The translations under genes and the position numbers were made by a program. Below, one piece after another: positions 8,449 to 16,232 of a stretch of 64,000 nt of DNA (within the stretch, counting starts at the first letter, position 1; every line of letters begins with the position of its first letter). The DNA is taken from assembly GCF_000381885.1 (NCBI RefSeq), contig NZ_KB907221.1, positions 1-64,000 of the forward strand. Reading direction: 5' to 3'. The notes beneath the pieces are model-generated. The model was not told the DNA's origin. It did no database searches and was given only the letters and a program-made list of their open reading frames with translations. This DNA comes from Actinomadura atramentaria DSM 43919. GTDB lineage: Bacteria; Actinomycetota; Actinomycetes; Streptosporangiales; Streptosporangiaceae.

Positions 8449-8557
8449 GCCTCGACGAGGCCGTCAACGAAAGTCGCAGATCCCGATGGCCATTCGTTGA
8501 CGCGATCGGTCCCGATCGGCAGACGCCCCGCGCATCGGCCCCTCGACATTGTCGAGG
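8449..8557. promoter_or_regulatory. Cluster of three inverted repeats between divergent genes
   Basis: Three dyads are stacked in the gap between the kinase operon (minus) and the membrane-protein gene (plus). They are GGCCTCG-A-CGAGGCC (8449-8463), CGTCAACGAA/TTCGTTGACG (8462-8471 and 8493-8502), and CCTCGACA-T-TGTCGAGG (8541-8557). Their density and position fit binding sites for a dimeric regulator, perhaps the linked response regulator. Hairpin function in RNA cannot be excluded. Confidence 0.5.
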
Positions 8558-8611
8558 CATGAACACGACACGTCCTCACCGTTCCCTGATGAAGCTCACC
8601 CGGGAGTCGCT

Positions 8612-9298
8612 GTGACCACGCACAACCCGTCCCGTCATGCAGCCGATCCGCTCCCCCGCGCGTTCGCCGGGCGGGCGGGGATGGCGGTGGGCGCCCTCTC
8701 GGTGCCGATGGTGGCCCTGTACTTCGTCTACTCGGGACCGCCGCCGGAGTGGAACGTCCTGACGCGCAGCCTGCTGACGCTCGTGATCATGGCCGTGCTG
8801 ACGATGTTCGGGGTCGCTCTCGCACGGCTGCTCCCCCGGGACCGCACGGGCCGGCGCACCATCGCCGGACAGCTCGCCGTCGTGTCGCTGCTGACCTACG
8901 TCGGGGTGATCCTCTTCGCCACCTCACTGGAGGCCGGCACGCCCCTGGCCTTCCCCGATCAGGCGATGGACCCGACCACGGACGGCCCTTTGGCGGCCGC
9001 GATGGCACTGGCCCACGGCCCGATCGCACATCTGTGGATCGCGATGTTCTTCCTGGGGTTCGTCCGCGCCGCGCAGCGACGTACGACGGCCGCGTCACCG
9101 GTCGCGCCGCGGTGGACCCTGCGCGGGACGACCGTCGTCGGAGTCATCAACCTGCTGGCCGTCCCGTCGCTCTACTTCGGTACGGACGCCACCCACTTCT
9201 ACGCCGTCAACGGCTGGGGCGCCGACGCCCTCGTCGGGCTCATCACCCTGGTCTGGGTCGGCTTCATGGGCCTGGGCATCCACAAGAACCGGGCGTGA
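8612..9298 (+). CDS. Multi-spanning membrane protein of unknown function
   Basis: A 228-aa protein from the GTG at 8612, which has GGGAG five bases upstream; a TTG 63 nt earlier lacks any binding site. About six hydrophobic segments (for example GALSVPMVALYFVY, LLTLVIMAVLTMFGVALA, LAVVSLLTYVGVILFA, HLWIAMFFLGFV, VVGVINLLAVPSLYF, LVGLITLVWVGFMGLGI). No family is recognised and no catalytic motif is visible. Being divergent from a NarL-type two-component operon suggests that system controls it. That link is inference. Confidence 0.65.
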   Translation: MTTHNPSRHAADPLPRAFAGRAGMAVGALSVPMVALYFVYSGPPPEWNVLTRSLLTLVIMAVLTMFGVALARLLPRDRTGRRTIAGQLAVVSLLTYVGVILFATSLEAGTPLAFPDQAMDPTTDGPLAAAMALAHGPIAHLWIAMFFLGFVRAAQRRTTAASPVAPRWTLRGTTVVGVINLLAVPSLYFGTDATHFYAVNGWGADALVGLITLVWVGFMGLGIHKNRA

Positions 9299-9335
9299 CC
9301 ACCGTCCGCTCGATCTCGCGGGCGCGCACAGCGGC

Positions 9336-9366
9336 GAAGCCTCCCCGTGTGTTCCGGGGAGGCTTC
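9336..9366. terminator. Bidirectional terminator hairpin
   Basis: GAAGCCTCCCC (9336-9346) pairs perfectly with GGGGAGGCTTC (9356-9366) around a 9-nt loop, between the convergent membrane-protein and P450 genes. Confidence 0.75.
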
Positions 9367-9377
9367 TCGCGGTGTTC

Positions 9378-10451
9378 TCAGAGGCGGACGCGCAGCTCGT
9401 CCAGCCCGTGGAACGTGGACGACGCGCGCCATCGGGCGTCGCCGTCCCGCGCCAGCTTCGGGAACCGCGTGAACAGGCGGGACAGCGTCTCGGCGGCCTC
9501 CATGCGGGCGAGCGCGGCGCCGAGGCAGAAATGCGCGCCCGCGCCGAACGCCAGATGCGGGAGCGGGGGGCGGGCGAGGTCGAGGCGGTCCGCGTCCGGG
9601 GCGCGGCCCGGGTCGCGGTTCGCCTCGCCGATCATGACGAACACCTGGCTGCCCGCGGGGACGCGGACGCCGCCGACCGTCTGGTCCGCCACCGCGACGC
9701 GTCCGGCGAGCTTCACCGGGCTCTGGTGGCGGAGCAGTTCCTCCACGGCGCGGGACGGGTCGGCGAGCAGCGCGTCCCGCTGGCTCGGGTCGTCCAGGAC
9801 GGCCAGCGCGCCCGTCCCGATGAGGTTCGCGGTCGTCTCGTGCCCCGCGGCGAGCAGCAGGACGCAGGTCGCGAGGACCTCGTCCAGCTCGATGCCGTCC
9901 ACGGCGAGCAGCGCGCTGATGAAGTCGTCGCCGGGGTCGGCGCGCCGCTCGGCGATCAGCGGGGTGAGGTACAGCATGATCTCGGTGGACGCCGCCGCCG
10001 CGAGCGCCACGCCGTCCGGTGTGACGTCGAGTTCGAGCAGGCCGGCGAGCGCGGGCGTCTCGTCCCGGAACAGCTCCGCGCCCGCCACGCCGACATCGAG
10101 CAGTTCGGCCACGACCGCGAGCGGCACCAGGTAGGCCAGCTCGGCGACGAGGTCGGAGCCGTCGGCGAGGCCGTCCAGCGCCGCGTCCACGATCGCGGTG
10201 ACGCGGGGGCGCAGCCGCTCGACCGCGCGCGGCGTGAACGCGGGGCTCAGCATCCGGCGCAGCCGCGTGTGGTCGGGCGGGTCGAGGAACAGCAGGACGT
10301 TCGGCGGCAGGTCGGCGAACTGCGGCGGCGTCCTCGGACCGCGGCGCGGGTCGCTGCTCCAGCCGGTGCCGCGCAGGACGGCCGACGCGTCGTCGTAACC
10401 GGAGATCAGGAACGCCTGGGCCGCCGCGTCCCAGCGGACGTCACCGGACAC
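9378..10451 (-). CDS. Cytochrome P450
   Basis: Soluble bacterial P450 of 357 aa, somewhat short against the usual 390-410 because the N-terminal region is compact. The I-helix oxygen motif AGHETT is at 202-207, the K-helix ExxR at 238-241, and the heme loop FGAGAHFCLG has ligand Cys309. GTG start lies inside the last codons of the ABC1-kinase gene (11-nt overlap), so the two are co-transcribed and coupled. Substrate unknown; no ferredoxin or reductase gene is adjacent. Expression is probably under the TetR repressor at 11898 through the operator at 11860. Confidence 0.88.
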   Translation of the reverse strand: MSGDVRWDAAAQAFLISGYDDASAVLRGTGWSSDPRRGPRTPPQFADLPPNVLLFLDPPDHTRLRRMLSPAFTPRAVERLRPRVTAIVDAALDGLADGSDLVAELAYLVPLAVVAELLDVGVAGAELFRDETPALAGLLELDVTPDGVALAAAASTEIMLYLTPLIAERRADPGDDFISALLAVDGIELDEVLATCVLLLAAGHETTANLIGTGALAVLDDPSQRDALLADPSRAVEELLRHQSPVKLAGRVAVADQTVGGVRVPAGSQVFVMIGEANRDPGRAPDADRLDLARPPLPHLAFGAGAHFCLGAALARMEAAETLSRLFTRFPKLARDGDARWRASSTFHGLDELRVRL

Positions 10452-11844
10452 GTTCGGCCGCCCGGAACGCGAGATCCCGCTCGCCGTACGGGGTGGCGGG
10501 CGGACCGGCCTCGTCCCATTCGCGGCGGATCGCCTCCCACGGACCGGTGGCGTTCAGCTCCCCGAGAATCGCCGTCACGCCGAGGTCGATGCGCGACAGG
10601 AACACGAAGTGCGGGGGCGGCGTCATCTTGCGGATCACCTCGCGGTGTTCGCCGTTGACGGAGTACGCGGCCGCCACCACCCGCGCCGCGCACTCGCGCG
10701 TGAACGTGAACGGCTGCGGCGCGAGGCTCGCGCGCAGCGACTCCCGCATGTAGGCGAGCAGTTCGGCGGGCTCGGGGGCTTCGGCGCCGTCGAGGAAGCC
10801 GTTCGCGCGGAACGTCGCGGTCAGCGCGTCGGCGTCCCCCGCGACGGCCGCGCGCACCGACGCGGCGACCGTGTCCATCTGCTCGGCGGTGAACCTCCGG
10901 ACGCAGCCGAAGTCGAGGAAGGTGACCGTCCCGTCGCGGTGGAACAGGTAGTTGCCGGGGTGCGGGTCGCCGTTGAAGACCCGCAGCGTCCGCAGCCCGC
11001 CGACCGAGAAGCGGAACACGGCCTCGCCCCAGAGGTCCTTGAGCCGCTGGTCCTCCTTCAGCGCGTCCGCGAACCGCAGGCCGTCCGCGAGTTCGGTGGT
11101 GAGGACGCGGCGCGTGCTCAGCTCCGGCACCACCTCCGGGATGCGGATGAACGGGTGGCCCCGGTAGAAGTCGGCGAACTCGCGCTGGTGGGCGGCCTCC
11201 GTCCGGTAGTCGATCTCCTCGCCGATGCGCTCGGCGACCTCCCGCGCCATCCCCCGCACGTCGAGCTGGACGGGCCGGGGCATCATCCCGCCCGCCAGCC
11301 GGAAGAACGTCGCCAGCAGCTCGGTGTTGGCGAGGTCCGCGCGGATCGCCTCCGCCACGCCCGGATACTGCACCTTCACCGCGACGCGGCGGCCGTCGCG
11401 CAGCCGCGCCGCGTGGACCTGCCCGATGGACGCGGCGGCGAGCGGTTCGGGCGCGAACTCGGCGAACAGCTCGCCGGGCGGGGCGCCCAGCTCGGCCTCG
11501 ATCGTCCGGGCGGCCAGTTCGGGCGGCATCGGCGGCGCGTCGTCCTGGAGCCGCGCGAGCGCCGCCTGGTAGACGGACCGGTACTCCTCGCCGACCATCG
11601 CGCCGAAGCTGACGAACGACAGGAGCTGCCCGGCCTTCATCAGGACGCCCTTGGACCGGCCGAGCCGTTCGGCGTACCGCTCGGCGGCGCGCGCGTGGAC
11701 GGCGGCGCGGCCCTCGGCGCGGTCTCGGGCGCGCAGCCGGAGCGACGCGACCACGGTCTCCCCCGCCGTCCGTCCCGCGAGCCCGACGAGCGGGGCGGTG
11801 CGCGCCACCCGGCCGCCCCGGACCGGGCGTTCCTCCTCGTCCAT
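10441..11844 (-). CDS. ABC1/UbiB-family atypical kinase
   Basis: A 467-aa AarF/UbiB-type protein-kinase-like protein. Family marks are MKAGQLLSF (KxGQ), AAASIGQVHAARL (the A-rich loop), VAVKVQYPG, HPGNYLF and FLDFGCVRRF (metal-binding DFG). The family is ATP-binding and tied to quinone or isoprenoid lipid metabolism; the actinobacterial role is unclear. Start taken at MDEEERPV because GGGGAGT lies just upstream; a GTG 24 nt earlier falls close to the operator. First gene of an operon with P450. Confidence 0.85.
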   Translation of the reverse strand: MDEEERPVRGGRVARTAPLVGLAGRTAGETVVASLRLRARDRAEGRAAVHARAAERYAERLGRSKGVLMKAGQLLSFVSFGAMVGEEYRSVYQAALARLQDDAPPMPPELAARTIEAELGAPPGELFAEFAPEPLAAASIGQVHAARLRDGRRVAVKVQYPGVAEAIRADLANTELLATFFRLAGGMMPRPVQLDVRGMAREVAERIGEEIDYRTEAAHQREFADFYRGHPFIRIPEVVPELSTRRVLTTELADGLRFADALKEDQRLKDLWGEAVFRFSVGGLRTLRVFNGDPHPGNYLFHRDGTVTFLDFGCVRRFTAEQMDTVAASVRAAVAGDADALTATFRANGFLDGAEAPEPAELLAYMRESLRASLAPQPFTFTRECAARVVAAAYSVNGEHREVIRKMTPPPHFVFLSRIDLGVTAILGELNATGPWEAIRREWDEAGPPATPYGERDLAFRAAERVR

Positions 11845-11859
11845 CACTGACTCCCCGTC

Positions 11860-11890
11860 AGTAGACACTGAGTTCGCCTCAGTGTTTACT
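11860..11890. promoter_or_regulatory. TetR operator between divergent genes
   Basis: AGTAGACACTGAG (11860-11872) and CTCAGTGTTTACT (11878-11890) form an inverted repeat with 12 of 13 positions matching and a 5-nt centre. It is placed 7 nt before the TetR start and 15 nt before the ABC1 gene start. This is the layout expected for a self-regulating TetR repressor that also controls its divergent neighbour. Confidence 0.75.
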
Positions 11891-11897
11891 TAGGCCC

Positions 11898-12485
11898 ATG
11901 ACGACGTCAACCCCCACCCGGGACCGCATCATCGACGCGGCGATGGAGCTCTTCGGCGCGCACGGCTTCCGCGGGACGAGCGTCGCCAAGATCGAGGCCG
12001 CCGCCGGGCTCACCCCCGGCGCGGGCGGCCTCTACCACCACTTCCGCAGCAAGGAGGACCTGCTGCGGGCGGGCATCGACCGCCATCTGGCCCGCCTGCG
12101 CGCCCTCCGCGACATCCGCGCGACCTTCACCGGCGTCGGCGACCTGCGCACCGAACTCACCCTGACGGCCCGCTACGTCCTCGCCGAACTGGACGAGGAA
12201 CGCGAACTCCTGCAGATCCTCGCCGCCGAGGCCCGGTCCCGCCCCGACCTCGTCCGCGACGCGGTGAACCAGCTCCTGGGATCGTCGCAGCGGGACTTCG
12301 CCGCCCACCTGGCCGACCTCGGCGGCCTGCCCCCCGACCGCGCCGACGCGATCGCGGCGGTGGCCCTAGGCGCCCTCTACTCCGCCCGCATGCCCCGCGA
12401 CCTGTTCAACGCCGACCCCGTCCTGGACGACGAGACCTTCATCCGGACGTGGGTGGGACTCCTGACCACCCTTCTCGCAACCTGA
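11898..12485 (+). CDS. TetR-family repressor
   Basis: A 195-aa regulator. The N-terminal HTH (about 8-55) contains RIIDAAMELFGAHGFRGTSV, KIEAAAGLTPGAGGLYHHF and SKEDLL, all standard TetR features. The all-helical ligand domain follows, with a proline- and leucine-rich C-terminal part like TetR_C groups. ATG at 11898 has only a weak AGG upstream, so the mRNA may be nearly leaderless. It likely represses itself and the ABC1/P450 operon via the dyad at 11860-11890. Ligand unknown. Confidence 0.88.
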   Translation: MTTSTPTRDRIIDAAMELFGAHGFRGTSVAKIEAAAGLTPGAGGLYHHFRSKEDLLRAGIDRHLARLRALRDIRATFTGVGDLRTELTLTARYVLAELDEERELLQILAAEARSRPDLVRDAVNQLLGSSQRDFAAHLADLGGLPPDRADAIAAVALGALYSARMPRDLFNADPVLDDETFIRTWVGLLTTLLAT

Positions 12486-12536
12486 CCCCGGGCCACGGTG
12501 GTGGTCGTCAAAGTCGCGCTCAGGCGGTGGAGACGC

Positions 12537-13501
12537 TCAGCCCGGTCGCCCGACGACGTCGAAGGGCTCCGGAGTGCGTCCGCGCCAGATCCGGCGTGAG
12601 GTCTCCTCGGGGTAGCGAACGGTCGCCGATTCGGTGTCCAGGACGCGGGTGAGGCGCTGGTCGGGTCGGTACCGCGGCCAGCCGGGATCACCGGTGGCGG
12701 CGAATCGGGTCCACGCCGCGCCGAGTTCGCGGGCGACGCGGAGAGCCGCGGGAGGGGGTGCGTCTCCGAACGCGCTCTTGGCCGTGGGGCTGTCGAGCGT
12801 GCCGAAGGCGAGGGGGACGTCCAGGCTGTGGCAGGCGCCCAGCGCGCCGTCGAACGCGGTCGAGGCCAGGCCCAGCTCGAAGAGGTGCGACGCGCCGCCC
12901 GCCGCGGTGTTGGCCTGGGCGAGGTGGAGCGAGGGCATTCGGAACAGCGCGTCCGACCCCACCGTCGCCAGCAGCTCGTCGGCGGTGGCACCCGGAAAGG
13001 CCGTCCGGTAGGCGTGCGCGCCGTGCGGGCCGGGAGCCAGGAGGTCGAGCGCGGTCCGGGCCTGGTCGTCGGTGACGCGTCCCGCGAGGCCGGCCATCAC
13101 CAGGAACAGCCGGAACTCGTCCCGGGTGCGGCCGGCGAGCAGTTCGATTCCGCTCGCGCGGCCGCCGGTCAGCGCGCTCCAGGGCGTCTCCGGCAGGACG
13201 TCGCCGTCGACCACGGGACAGACGGCCACCCCGAACTGGGCCAGCCGGCCCCAGCGCGCGGTGTCCCCGGCGAGGTCGGCGTTGAAGGCGGTGAGCTCGG
13301 CCGCGAGACGCCAGGGGTCGACGTCGGCGAGCGCGGCGGCCGTGGGCGGCGCCCCGATCCTCCGCGCCAGCGCGGCGGCGACCTGCTCGGCCAGCGCGGG
13401 CGTCAGGTGGCTGCCCGGCACCGAGTGGGCGATGGCCCGGCGGAACAGCCCGCGCGCCGAGCGCATGGTGAGCAGGGCGGCGACCAGGCCGGCAGGCGAC
13501 C
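12537..13501 (-). pseudogene. Carboxylesterase type B, 5'-truncated remnant
   Basis: The minus-strand frame matches the C-terminal two thirds of para-nitrobenzyl-esterase-like enzymes. Family-like segments start at AGLVAALLTM then SARGLFRRAIAHS and run to the usual C-terminal WTRFAATGDPGWPRY. Homology stops near 13500, exactly after where the nucleophile motif GESAG should be. The catalytic Ser, oxyanion hole and N terminus are therefore missing, and what follows is antisense to a TetR remnant. No start codon with a binding site is visible. It cannot be an active esterase. Confidence 0.75.
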
Positions 13502-13907
13502 ATGCGGGAGGTCGCCCAGGAGGCCGGCGTCTCCCTCGGGCAGGTGCAGCACTATTTCTCGTCCCGGACGGAGATGCTCGCCTTCGCCATGCGACTCGCC
13601 TCGGAGCAGACCGCGCTCCGCGTCGCGCGGCGCGTGCGCTGCCTACGTCCTCGAGGCGCTGCACGACCCGGCGCTGCGCGAGCAGGCACGCGTCGGGCTG
13701 CGCGACGGCCGGGCCGCGGTCGAGCGCCTCGTCCGCCAGGCGGTCGCGGACGGCCGGATCGCCCCCGACCGCGACCCGGCCGTGGAGACCGACCTCCTGC
13801 TCGCGCTCACCGGATTCACCCCGCTCCTCCAACTCGGCGTGATCAAACCCGAGGAAGCGCTGGCAGCCCTGGATCAGCACCTGGACCGGCTCTTCACCCG
13901 CGCATAG
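13502..13907 (+). pseudogene. TetR-family regulator, truncated and frameshifted remnant
   Basis: From 13502 one frame reads MREVAQEAGVSLGQVQHYF and SSRTEMLAFAMRLASEQTAL, a TetR HTH lacking its first helix. Near 13635 similarity moves to another frame (AAYVLEALHDPALREQARVG to the stop at 13905-13907), which is a TetR C-terminal domain. Roughly 50 residues of the middle appear lost along with the frame. It abuts the 5'-truncated esterase head to head, so one deletion across a divergent promoter probably removed both 5' ends. Confidence 0.75.
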
Positions 13908-13913
13908 GAAGGG

Positions 13914-16232
13914 TTACTCGTAGACGTCGGTGGCCGCCTCGGTGGCCTTGTGGATCTGGGTCGGTGCGTAGTCCGCGGGTCCGCCCGGGACATAGCGGAC
14001 GTGGTGCAGGCGGCCGGTGAACGGGAAGGCGCGGCGGCGTTCGTGGAGCGGCCAGGAGACCGGGCCGCCGCGGTCGATGCCGACCGAGATTCCCGTCCAG
14101 GGGGCCATGCCGACGAGCATCGCGACCTCGTCCAGCGCGGCGAGTTCGGTGCCGTCCGCGTGGACGGAGACGCGCCAGCGGAACTTCGGCAGGGCGGTCA
14201 GGCGCAGCGTCCAGTCCGCCGGGCCTGGCCGGATCGGTCCGGCGTCGAGTTCGCGCAGCCTGCCGTACTCGTTCCAGTCCAGCCGCAGGCGGCCGTCCTC
14301 GACGTACAGGACGTAGCCGCCGCCCTGGTCGCCGTGTGCCACGAGCACGCCCTCGTCGCCGGGCGCGAGGACGGCGCGGACCTCGATGTCGGCGTCGCGC
14401 AGCGCGATCAGCTTGCTCGACCGGTAGCGCTCCAGCGTCGGCGTGCCCGCCGGGATCGTCACCGGGCGGCTCAACGCCGACTCCGCGGGCCGCCGGACGT
14501 TCAACCGCCCCGACGCGTCGGTGAGGGGGAAGACGGTGTTGCGCCAGGCGGCCTTCTCCCACGCGGCGGCCAGCTCGCGGGTCAGGTCGGGGTGGCGGGC
14601 GGAGACGTCCTCGGTCTCGGTCGGGTCGGCGGCGACGTCGAAGAGCTGCCATTCCGCGTCGTCGTAGGGGGTGCCGGGCTCGTGGAGGGTCAGCAGCTTC
14701 CAGCCGTCGCGGTAGTAGCCGCGCTGGCCGCCCCATTCGGCGTACTGCTCGGGGTGGGTGCTGTCCGCGTCCGCCGACTTCGCGACGGGCGCGAAGGACT
14801 CGCCGTCCAGGTCGAGGACGGGGACGCCCTGCCGCGTCTCCGGCCGTCGGACCCCGGCGAGTTCCAGCAGCGTCGGGTAGAGGTCGGTGACGTACTGGTA
14901 CTGCGTCCGGAGCCCGGAATCGTCCGCGCCGCACGGCAGGCCCGCGGGCCACGACAGGACGAACGGCACCCGGACGCCGCCCGCGAACGTGTTGCCCTTG
15001 TAGAGGCGGAAGGGGGTGTTGGACGCCATGCCCCAGCCGCGCGGGTAGTGGACCATCGCGCGCGGTCCGCCGATCAGGTCGGGGTCGAGCGGGGTGTCGC
15101 GCTCCCACGTCGCCGGGAGCCCCGCGACGTGGACGAACTGGCTGAAGTAGCTGCGCGTCCCGGCCGCGCCGCCCTCGGCGGTCCCGCCGTTGTCGGAGGT
15201 GAACACCACGATGGTGTTGTCGAGTTCGCCGTAGGCGTCGATCGCGGCGAGCAGCCTGCCGAGGTTGCGGTCGATGTTGTCGACCATCGCGGCGTAGACC
15301 TCCATGTACCGGGCGAGCAGCGCGCGCCGCTCGGCGGGGAGGTCGGTCCAGGCCGGGACATCCAGGCCGCGTTCGGAGTTGCGCGGCGCGATGCGCGTCC
15401 CGGGCGGGAAGAGGCCCGACGCGAGCTGGCGCGCGAACCGCTCGTCGCGCAGCCGGTCCCAGCCCGCGTCGTACCGGCCCCGGTAGCGGGCGATCGTGTC
15501 GGCGGGGGCGCCGAGCGGGCCGTGCATGGCGTGGTGGGCGAAGTAGAGGAAGAACGGGCGGTCGTCGGCGGCGCGCAGCGAGCGGATCATGCCGATCGCC
15601 TCGTCCGTGAAGTCGTCGGTGAGGTAGTAGTCGTCCGGGTAGTCGTCGATGCGGACGGGGCTGTTGTCGCGGATCAGCCGGTTCGGGGCGAAGAAGCTGT
15701 TCAGTCCCTCCAATGAGCCGTAGTAGCGGTCGAAGCCGCGCTGGACGGGCCAGGAGTGCCGCCGTCCCGCGTCGTTCATCTGCGCGTCGCGGGTGAGGTG
15801 CCACTTGCCGACCATGTACGTCGCGTACCCGGCCTCGCGCAGCGCCTCGGGGAGCGTGACGACGTCGTCCCCGAGTTCGAGGGTGAGGCCGGGGAAGCCG
15901 GGGTCGGAGTTGGCGACGCTCGCGAAGCCCGCACGGTGCGGGTTCACGCCGGTCAGCAGCGCGGCGCGCGCGGGCGAGCAGACGGGCGTCGTGTGGTAGT
16001 TCGCGAACCGGTAGCCGGTCGCGGCGAGGCGGTCGAGGGTCGGCGTGGCGACTTCCGCGCCGAACGGGCCGATGTCGGAGTAGCCGAGGTCGTCGGCGAG
16101 GACGACGACGATGTTCGGGGCGCCGCGGGGCGGCGTCGGGACGTCCGGCCACCAGGGCTCGGACTCGCCCGCGGTCCGCGCGATCCGGCCGCGGAAGCCT
16201 TCGTATCCGCGCGCGTACGGGGGGACGGTCAT
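13914..16232 (-). CDS. Cys-type sulfatase (arylsulfatase family), cytoplasmic
   Basis: Type I sulfatase of 772 aa, hydrolysing sulfate esters to alcohol plus sulfate. The metal site begins with ADD (47-48) in IVVVLADDLGYSD. The modification motif is C85-S-P-A-R in TPVCSPARAALLTG, the Cys that formylglycine-generating enzyme converts. Further motifs are MVGKWHL and TSDNGG. The C-terminal 150 residues form a beta-rich domain found in the long arylsulfatases. No signal peptide is seen, so the enzyme should act on imported esters. ATG has GGAGG upstream and overlaps the ATPase stop by 4 nt: last gene of the transporter operon. Confidence 0.9.
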   Translation of the reverse strand: MTVPPYARGYEGFRGRIARTAGESEPWWPDVPTPPRGAPNIVVVLADDLGYSDIGPFGAEVATPTLDRLAATGYRFANYHTTPVCSPARAALLTGVNPHRAGFASVANSDPGFPGLTLELGDDVVTLPEALREAGYATYMVGKWHLTRDAQMNDAGRRHSWPVQRGFDRYYGSLEGLNSFFAPNRLIRDNSPVRIDDYPDDYYLTDDFTDEAIGMIRSLRAADDRPFFLYFAHHAMHGPLGAPADTIARYRGRYDAGWDRLRDERFARQLASGLFPPGTRIAPRNSERGLDVPAWTDLPAERRALLARYMEVYAAMVDNIDRNLGRLLAAIDAYGELDNTIVVFTSDNGGTAEGGAAGTRSYFSQFVHVAGLPATWERDTPLDPDLIGGPRAMVHYPRGWGMASNTPFRLYKGNTFAGGVRVPFVLSWPAGLPCGADDSGLRTQYQYVTDLYPTLLELAGVRRPETRQGVPVLDLDGESFAPVAKSADADSTHPEQYAEWGGQRGYYRDGWKLLTLHEPGTPYDDAEWQLFDVAADPTETEDVSARHPDLTRELAAAWEKAAWRNTVFPLTDASGRLNVRRPAESALSRPVTIPAGTPTLERYRSSKLIALRDADIEVRAVLAPGDEGVLVAHGDQGGGYVLYVEDGRLRLDWNEYGRLRELDAGPIRPGPADWTLRLTALPKFRWRVSVHADGTELAALDEVAMLVGMAPWTGISVGIDRGGPVSWPLHERRRAFPFTGRLHHVRYVPGGPADYAPTQIHKATEAATDVYE

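Noticed and set aside
9378..11844. Secondary-metabolite gene cluster around the P450
   Set aside because: No synthase, terpene cyclase, NRPS/PKS or tailoring partners lie nearby; only an ABC1 kinase and TetR regulator.
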